The translations under genes were made by a program, and so were the position numbers. From positions 434,001-498,000 of the forward strand of contig NZ_JANLNM010000004.1 of the NCBI RefSeq assembly GCF_024701975.1: a stretch of 64,000 nt of DNA. Direction: 5' to 3'. Below the pieces are notes generated by a model, which saw nothing but the letters and a program-made list of their open reading frames with translations, did no database searches and was not told where the DNA came from. The stretch is from Variovorax sp. ZS18.2.2. Lineage in GTDB: Bacteria > Pseudomonadota > Gammaproteobacteria > Burkholderiales > Burkholderiaceae_C. Shown piece after piece: positions 59,108 to 64,000 of the stretch (positions within the stretch are counted from its first letter, which is position 1; every line of letters begins with the position of its first letter).

Positions 59108-60007
59108 TCAGGGCTCGTTGCTGATGCCGCTGGACACATGCCCCGCGGGCACATGCCGCGAGGCTGCATCGACGTGACCCGTCTGGTCGTCGAAGAAGAA
59201 ATCGGGCTCGAACTCGCGCAGGAACTCGCCCTTGGGCAGGCCGCCGAGGAACATCGCCTCGTCGACGCGGATGTTCCAGTTCATCAGCGTGCGGATCGCG
59301 CGCTCGTGCGCCGGTGCGCTGCGTGCGGTGACCAGTGCGGTGCGGATGCGCATCTGCGCGTTGCCCGCCATCTGCAGCCGGTGCAGCGCCATCAGCAGCG
59401 GCTTGAACGGGCCTTCGGGCAGCGGCAGGTCGGCCTTGCTGAGTTCATGGGCCTGGAAGGCATCGAGCCCCTCGGCCTGGAACACGCGCTCGGCTTCGTC
59501 GGAGAACAGCACCGCGTCGCCGTCGAAGGCGATGCGCACTTCGTTGGGCCAGGCATCGCTCGCCTTCACCGATTCGACCAGCACGCGCGCGGCCGGAAAG
59601 CCCGCGACCAGCGCCTCGCGCACGTCCTGTGCATTGACCGAGAGAAACAGATGGGCGCGCAGCGGGCGCAGGTAGCCGAAGGGCGGGCGGCCCTGCGTGA
59701 ACACGCCGCGCTGCAGCTTGATGTCGGCCGCCGCGCTCGACTTGAAGATGCGCATGCCCGAGACCGGATCGTTGCGCGAGAGGATCACCACCTCCACGCG
59801 CTGCACGCCGTCGTCGTTGAAGCGCAGCAACTTCCGGATCAGCGAGTACGCGATGCCGGGCGCGGCCGGCACGTCGAGCCGGTCGAGCTGCAGCTTCATG
59901 TAGCCCTCGTTGTCGCCGGCCTCGAAGATCTTGTTTTCTTCCTCGAGGTTGAACAGCGCCCGCGAGGAAATCGCGACCACGAGTTTGTCTTCGAGAGTGA
60001 CTGGCAT
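59108..60007 (-). CDS. 5'-nucleotidase, NT5C1-like
   Basis: This cytosolic 5'-nucleotidase-family protein has 299 residues. It has a VAISSRALFNLEEEN start, RIAFDGDAVLFSDEAE near residue 158 with the HAD nucleophile Asp, and FEPDFFFDDQTGHVDAA near the end. It hydrolyses nucleoside monophosphates. It starts 13 bp after the uncharacterised gene and belongs to the same transcript as the type II secretion genes. No export signal. Confidence 0.8.
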   Translation of the reverse strand: MPVTLEDKLVVAISSRALFNLEEENKIFEAGDNEGYMKLQLDRLDVPAAPGIAYSLIRKLLRFNDDGVQRVEVVILSRNDPVSGMRIFKSSAAADIKLQRGVFTQGRPPFGYLRPLRAHLFLSVNAQDVREALVAGFPAARVLVESVKASDAWPNEVRIAFDGDAVLFSDEAERVFQAEGLDAFQAHELSKADLPLPEGPFKPLLMALHRLQMAGNAQMRIRTALVTARSAPAHERAIRTLMNWNIRVDEAMFLGGLPKGEFLREFEPDFFFDDQTGHVDAASRHVPAGHVSSGISNEP

Positions 60008-60020
60008 GGCAGGAGGCGGT

Positions 60021-60608
60021 TCAGGCGTCGTCGGTGGGCGCTGCGTTGAGCGAGAAGTAGAGCGTATCCGACCAGTAGCCCAGGCCCAGGTCGCGCAGCG
60101 GCGCCTCGATGCTCTCCTGCGAGGGCGTCAAGATGCGGTCCCAGAAGCTCTTTTTCTTCGGGGTCAGGAGGGCCAGGGCTGCCTCGACCTCGGCGTCGAT
60201 GTTTTGCACGCCATGCAGCAGACTCGCGGCCTGCGTGTCGAGCGGCGTGTCGTCCATGCTGAGAACCTCGGCGCACTCCAGAAAGATGTAGCCGTTGCGG
60301 TCGGCGTGGCGGTTCAGGAAGTCGAGCGCCTGGTCACGCATCGGTGCAATGGCGGGGTGGTCGATGCGGGACAGGAACTGCTCGAGCCGGTCGATGCCCG
60401 CGCCGGCGCGGCCCGCGAGAGCGGTGGGTTCGGGCATGGACCAGATCAGCGAGCGGCAGCGTTGCACGTCGGCCGACACCAGCAGCCGGTAAACCAGCGG
60501 GATGTTGTAGTTGCACTCCGAGAGGCCCTTGACCTGTTTCGGATCGTTGCCTGCGGCGTCCGGGCCTGGAACGAAGGGGCTTGCGAACAGGTAGCTCCGA
60601 TTGGCCAT
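60021..60608 (-). CDS. Uncharacterised protein in the secretion-gene operon
   Basis: This protein has 195 residues, with no signal peptide. It begins MANRSYLFASPF, has a predominantly helical middle and a conserved-looking SLLHGVQNIDAEVEAALALL near residue 130, then KKSFWDRIL. It starts 12 bp after gspF and ends 13 bp before the nucleotidase. The family is unknown to me and no known secretion component matches it. Confidence 0.6.
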   Translation of the reverse strand: MANRSYLFASPFVPGPDAAGNDPKQVKGLSECNYNIPLVYRLLVSADVQRCRSLIWSMPEPTALAGRAGAGIDRLEQFLSRIDHPAIAPMRDQALDFLNRHADRNGYIFLECAEVLSMDDTPLDTQAASLLHGVQNIDAEVEAALALLTPKKKSFWDRILTPSQESIEAPLRDLGLGYWSDTLYFSLNAAPTDDA

Positions 60609-60620
60609 GGCGCGACTCCG

Positions 60621-61859
60621 CTATTTGACGAGCTGGTTCAACTGGATGATCGGCAGCATCACGGCCAGCACGATCAGCATCACCACCCCGCCCATCGCCA
60701 CGATGAGCAGCGGCTCGAGGATGGTCGCCAGATGCATCGCGCGGCGCTGCACTTCGGCGCCCAGCTGGTTGGCCGCGCGCTGCAGCATCAGCGGCAGGGT
60801 GCCGGTCTGCTCACCCAGGCGCGCGAACATCGACACGAGGCCGGGAAAGCGCTTCTTCTGCGCAAGCGCCGAAGCGAGCGGCGCGCCTTCGCGCACCAGC
60901 ACCAGGGCGTCGAGCGCATCGGCCCGCATCGCGCGGTTGCCCAGCGTTTCGGAGGCAGCCTGCAGCGCACGCAGGATCGGCACGCCGGCTGTCGCGAGCA
61001 TCGCGAGCGTGCTCGCGAAACGCGCCGCGTTGTAGCCGCGCGCGAGCTTGCCGACCAGCGGCAGCTTGAGCCAGGCCGCATCGAACTTGAGGCGGAACGC
61101 TTCCTGCGCCAGCGCCACGCGCGCACCGATGGCGACGAGCGCGAGCGCGCCCAGCATCCACCAGCCGTAGTTGCGCACGCCCGCGCTCAGCGAGAGCATC
61201 ACGGTGGTGAGAAAAGGCAGCGAGCGCTTGCTGCCCGCGAACACCTGCGCCACCTGCGGCACCACGTAGCTCACGAGGAAGATCACGATCACGATCGCCA
61301 CCAGCGTGACGATCGCCGGGTACAGCGCCGCCCCGATCAGCTTCTGCTGCAGCACCTGGCGTTCTTCCAGGTCGTCGGCCAGGCGGTCGAGCACGAGGCC
61401 GAGATTGCCGCTCTGCTCGCCGGCGCCGATCACCGCGATGTAGATGGGCGAGAACTCGCGCGAGTGCGCCGACAGCGCGCGCGCGAAGGGCGAACCCGCG
61501 TTGACCTCGGCGCGCAGCGAGGCGACGAGGTTGCGTTGCGGCTCCGACTCGGCTTCGTCGGTGAGCGCCGTGAGCGCGCGTTCGAGCGGCAGGCCCGAGG
61601 AGACGAGGCCCGCGAGCTGGCGCGTCCACACGGCCAGGCCCGTGGAATTGAAGACGCGCTTGCCGCCGCCCAGCCAGCGGGAAAGACCGCTGCGCTGCCC
61701 GGTGCCATTGATGTGGTCGCTGCCGACCGGCTTGACCGACAGCGGAATCAGCGCCTGCGCACGCAGCAGGCTGCGGGCGCTGCGCGCGGTGTCGGCTTCC
61801 AGCACGCCTTCGCGCGACTGGCCGCTGGCGTCGATGGCTTCGAAGGAATAGGCGGGCAT
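60621..61859 (-). CDS. gspF: Type II secretion system inner membrane protein GspF
   Basis: This protein has 412 residues, the normal GspF length. Two T2SSF domains (about 70-195 and 275-400) are joined by membrane helices near residues 170, 220 and 380. The N-terminus MPAYSFEAIDASGQSREGVLEAD is typical. It is the platform protein that works with GspE to extend the pseudopilus. It starts 15 bp after gspE. Confidence 0.9.
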   Translation of the reverse strand: MPAYSFEAIDASGQSREGVLEADTARSARSLLRAQALIPLSVKPVGSDHINGTGQRSGLSRWLGGGKRVFNSTGLAVWTRQLAGLVSSGLPLERALTALTDEAESEPQRNLVASLRAEVNAGSPFARALSAHSREFSPIYIAVIGAGEQSGNLGLVLDRLADDLEERQVLQQKLIGAALYPAIVTLVAIVIVIFLVSYVVPQVAQVFAGSKRSLPFLTTVMLSLSAGVRNYGWWMLGALALVAIGARVALAQEAFRLKFDAAWLKLPLVGKLARGYNAARFASTLAMLATAGVPILRALQAASETLGNRAMRADALDALVLVREGAPLASALAQKKRFPGLVSMFARLGEQTGTLPLMLQRAANQLGAEVQRRAMHLATILEPLLIVAMGGVVMLIVLAVMLPIIQLNQLVK

Positions 61860-61874
61860 GGCGAGGCTGCGGCG

Positions 61875-63272
61875 CTAGTCGCGCGTGACGCGCAGGAGTT
61901 CCGCGCGCGAGGTGATACCGGCCTGCACCAGCCGTTCGCCGTCCTCGCGCATCAGGCGCAGGCCGCCGCGCGCGCCGGCCTTGAGCAATTCGCTCTCGGC
62001 GGCCTTGCTGTGGATGAGGCCCTGCACGGTTTCATCGGCCACCAGCAATTCGAAGATGCCGGTGCGGCCCTGGTAGCCCGTTTGCCCGCAGACATCGCAG
62101 CCGGCGCCCGCGCAGGTCGTGCAGACCTTGCGCACGAGGCGCTGCGCGAGCACGCCCAGCAGCGACGAGCTCAAGAGGAATGGCTCGACGCCCATGTCGG
62201 TGAGGCGCGTGACGGCGCTGACCGAATCGTTGGTGTGCAGCGTCGCGAGCACCAGGTGACCGGTGAGCGAGGCCTGGATGGCGATCTGCGCGGTCTCGAA
62301 GTCGCGGATTTCGCCGATCATGATCACGTCCGGGTCTTGCCGGAGGATCGCGCGCAGGGCCTTGGCGAAGGTGAGCTCGATCTTGGCGTTGATCTGCGTC
62401 TGGCCCACGCCCGGCAGCTCGTACTCGATGGGGTCTTCCACCGTCATGATGTTGCTGCGGCTCGCATCGAGCCGGGCCAGCGCGGCATACAGCGTGGTGG
62501 TCTTGCCCGAGCCGGTCGGGCCGGTCACCAGGATGATGCCGTGCGGCTGCGTGATGAGTTTTTCGAAGCGCTGTAGCGTGTCGCCCTGCATGCCCACCGA
62601 TTCGAGCGTGAGCTTCGATTCGCTCTTGTCCAGCAAGCGCAGCACGGCGCGCTCGCCATGCGCGCTCGGCAGCGTGGAGACGCGCACGTCGACCGCGCGC
62701 GTGCCGATGCGCAAGCTGATGCGCCCGTCCTGCGGCAGCCGCTTCTCGGAGATGTCGAGGTCGGCCATGATCTTCAGGCGCGAGATCAGCGCGGCGTGCA
62801 GCGCGCGGTTGGGCTGCACCACTTCGCGCAGCGTGCCGTCGATGCGAAAGCGCACGGACGAGGTGCGCTCGTAAGGCTCGATGTGGATGTCGCTCGCACC
62901 GTCGCGCGCGGCCTGCGTGAGCAGCGCATTGAGCATGCGGATGATGGGCGCATCGCCCGCGCTGGCCAGCAAGTCTTCGACCGCGGGCAGCTCCTGCATC
63001 ATGCGCGAGAGGTCGGCATCGTTCTGCACTTCGCTCACCACCGCGGCGGCACTCGATTCGCCCTGCGAATAGGCCGCGCTGATGCGCTGAGCGAGCGCCG
63101 CATCGGCCAGCACCTCGAAGGCTTGCACGCTGTACTTGCGCGCCACTTCGCCGACCGCGCTGCGCGCGGGGTGGTCCGACATCCACAGCGTGTAGCGGCC
63201 GTCGTCGGCTTCTTCAAGAAGGAGTTGCTGGCTGCGTGCGAACGCGTAGGGAAGCGGGTAGCGCATGGACAT
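61875..63272 (-). CDS. gspE: Type II secretion system ATPase GspE
   Basis: This protein has 465 residues, with N-terminal and ATPase domains. Walker A GPTGSGKT is at 251-258, DPDVIMIGEIRD holds the Walker B region, and a CTTCAGAGCDVCG zinc loop lies near residue 395. It hydrolyses ATP to drive secretion. ATG 63272 overlaps the gspD stop by one base (TGATG). The N-terminal domain is shorter than in longer GspE proteins, which is not unusual. Confidence 0.92.
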   Translation of the reverse strand: MSMRYPLPYAFARSQQLLLEEADDGRYTLWMSDHPARSAVGEVARKYSVQAFEVLADAALAQRISAAYSQGESSAAAVVSEVQNDADLSRMMQELPAVEDLLASAGDAPIIRMLNALLTQAARDGASDIHIEPYERTSSVRFRIDGTLREVVQPNRALHAALISRLKIMADLDISEKRLPQDGRISLRIGTRAVDVRVSTLPSAHGERAVLRLLDKSESKLTLESVGMQGDTLQRFEKLITQPHGIILVTGPTGSGKTTTLYAALARLDASRSNIMTVEDPIEYELPGVGQTQINAKIELTFAKALRAILRQDPDVIMIGEIRDFETAQIAIQASLTGHLVLATLHTNDSVSAVTRLTDMGVEPFLLSSSLLGVLAQRLVRKVCTTCAGAGCDVCGQTGYQGRTGIFELLVADETVQGLIHSKAAESELLKAGARGGLRLMREDGERLVQAGITSRAELLRVTRD

Positions 63273-64000
63273 CAAGGCAGTTCGCGGGCGCTGATCGGGT
63301 CGTCGGTGGGGGGCAGGGCGCCGCGCAGGGGGCTGGGGGCGAGCTTGCGGGGGTCGGTCGCCGGCTGCGGCGGCGGAATGAGCTGCGTGCCCTGGAGGCG
63401 GGATTCCCTCTGCCGGCCGGTGTCGGCTGCACGTGGCGGGAGCTCGGGCAGCACGTTGGCGCCGTCCACGGCGCGCAGCATCACGTTGGATGGGTCAGGC
63501 TGTGTGCGTTGCTGCATGCCGCGGATCTCGTCGTAGCGGTCGAAGGCAAAGGCCTCGGTCGCGTTGCCGTCGCGCATAACCGCCGGACGCAGGAACATCA
63601 TGAGGTTGATTTTTTCGCGCGAGCGGGCCTGGCTCTTGAACAGGTTGCCGAGCACAGGAATGTCGCCGGCAAGCGGGACCTTCTCGACCGTGTTGTTGTA
63701 GGTGTCCGAGAGCAGGCCGCCCAGCATGACGAGGCCACCGTCTTCCACCAGCACGCTCGACTCGATGGAGCGCTTGCTGGTGGTGGGGCCGTTCACGTTG
63801 TTGATGCTGTTTGGATCGACCGTGGAGGTCTCCTGGAAGATCGTCAGCTTGACGGTGCCGTTCTCGTTGATGGTCGGGCGCACGCGCAAGGTGAGACCCA
63901 CGTCCTTGCGTTCGACCGTGGTGAATGGATTCACACCCACCGCGCCCCCGGAACTGGCGTACGAGCCCGAGGGAAAGGGCACGTTCTGGCCGATGACGAT
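63272..64000 (-). CDS. gspD: Type II secretion secretin GspD, 5' part outside window
   Basis: Only the C-terminal 242 residues are seen. They contain the secretin core motifs VGLTLRVRPTINENGTVKL, VEDGGLVMLGGLL and VPLAGDIPVLGNLF, followed by INLMMFLRPAV and a Pro-rich tail of about 80 residues. The gene is cut by the window end. It forms the outer-membrane channel for folded proteins. Its stop overlaps gspE. Confidence 0.9.
   Translation of the reverse strand: MVIGQNVPFPSGSYASSGGAVGVNPFTTVERKDVGLTLRVRPTINENGTVKLTIFQETSTVDPNSINNVNGPTTSKRSIESSVLVEDGGLVMLGGLLSDTYNNTVEKVPLAGDIPVLGNLFKSQARSREKINLMMFLRPAVMRDGNATEAFAFDRYDEIRGMQQRTQPDPSNVMLRAVDGANVLPELPPRAADTGRQRESRLQGTQLIPPPQPATDPRKLAPSPLRGALPPTDDPISARELP

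Overview
The window looks like a chromosomal segment of a Comamonadaceae betaproteobacterium, most probably Variovorax. The grounds are the high GC content, the CphA/CphA' pair with its ABC exporter and DUF1854 partner, the 2-aminoethylphosphonate island, and an intergenic repeat that I recognise from this family. The genus is an inference. I see no rRNA, tRNA, CRISPR array, insertion sequence or prophage.

Region 1 (1-15.9 kb) is a non-phosphorylative L-arabinose module. It has an SMP-30 lactonase (cut by the window edge), a XylB-like SDR sugar dehydrogenase, a GbpR-type LysR regulator, a ketoglutarate-semialdehyde dehydrogenase, two complete sugar ABC importers (ChvE-GguAB and YtfQRT-YjfF) in one operon, and an L-KDA dehydratase. 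The sugar-acid dehydratase step is missing and may lie left of position 1. A 266-bp nested palindromic element sits just upstream of the LysR gene, and a 17-bp motif recurs in front of both catabolic units. A separate LysR/SDR pair follows.

Region 2 (15.6-24.9 kb) is a cyanophycin locus. It carries two small secreted Cys-containing paralogues (one broken by a stop codon), cphA, cphA' with a degenerate P-loop in its Mur-ligase-like domain, and a divergent ABC exporter plus DUF1854 protein.

Region 3 (24.9-35.7 kb, all minus strand) is an eight-gene co-oriented cluster: TonB-dependent receptor, lipoprotein, secreted PHP phosphoesterase, fused membrane/spermidine-synthase-like protein, PpiC-like isomerase, HupE/UreJ-like permease, 2OG-Fe(II) oxygenase and a PCuAC-like protein. 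I cannot assign it to a described pathway. It is the best candidate here for an undescribed system, possibly for metal or phosphoester handling.

Region 4 (35.7-40 kb) holds an acyltransferase, a DUF2177 protein, queC and an SbmA/BacA-type transporter. Region 5 (40-46.6 kb) is an aminoethylphosphonate island: PhnZ-like oxygenase, ABC importer, FAD oxidase and PhnX. Region 6 (46.6-53.7 kb) has an MFS transporter, a MocR regulator, a DUF2970-cytochrome c unit and an 8-oxoguanine deaminase.

Region 7 (53.7-64 kb) has two tandem Tat-exported phospholipases C, the frameshifted tail of a third copy, a lipoprotein, a nucleotidase, an uncharacterised protein and the type II secretion genes gspF, gspE and gspD (partial). 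The secretion genes may export the phospholipases. A Pho-box-like array lies in front of the phospholipase unit, but a terminator hairpin stands between the two.
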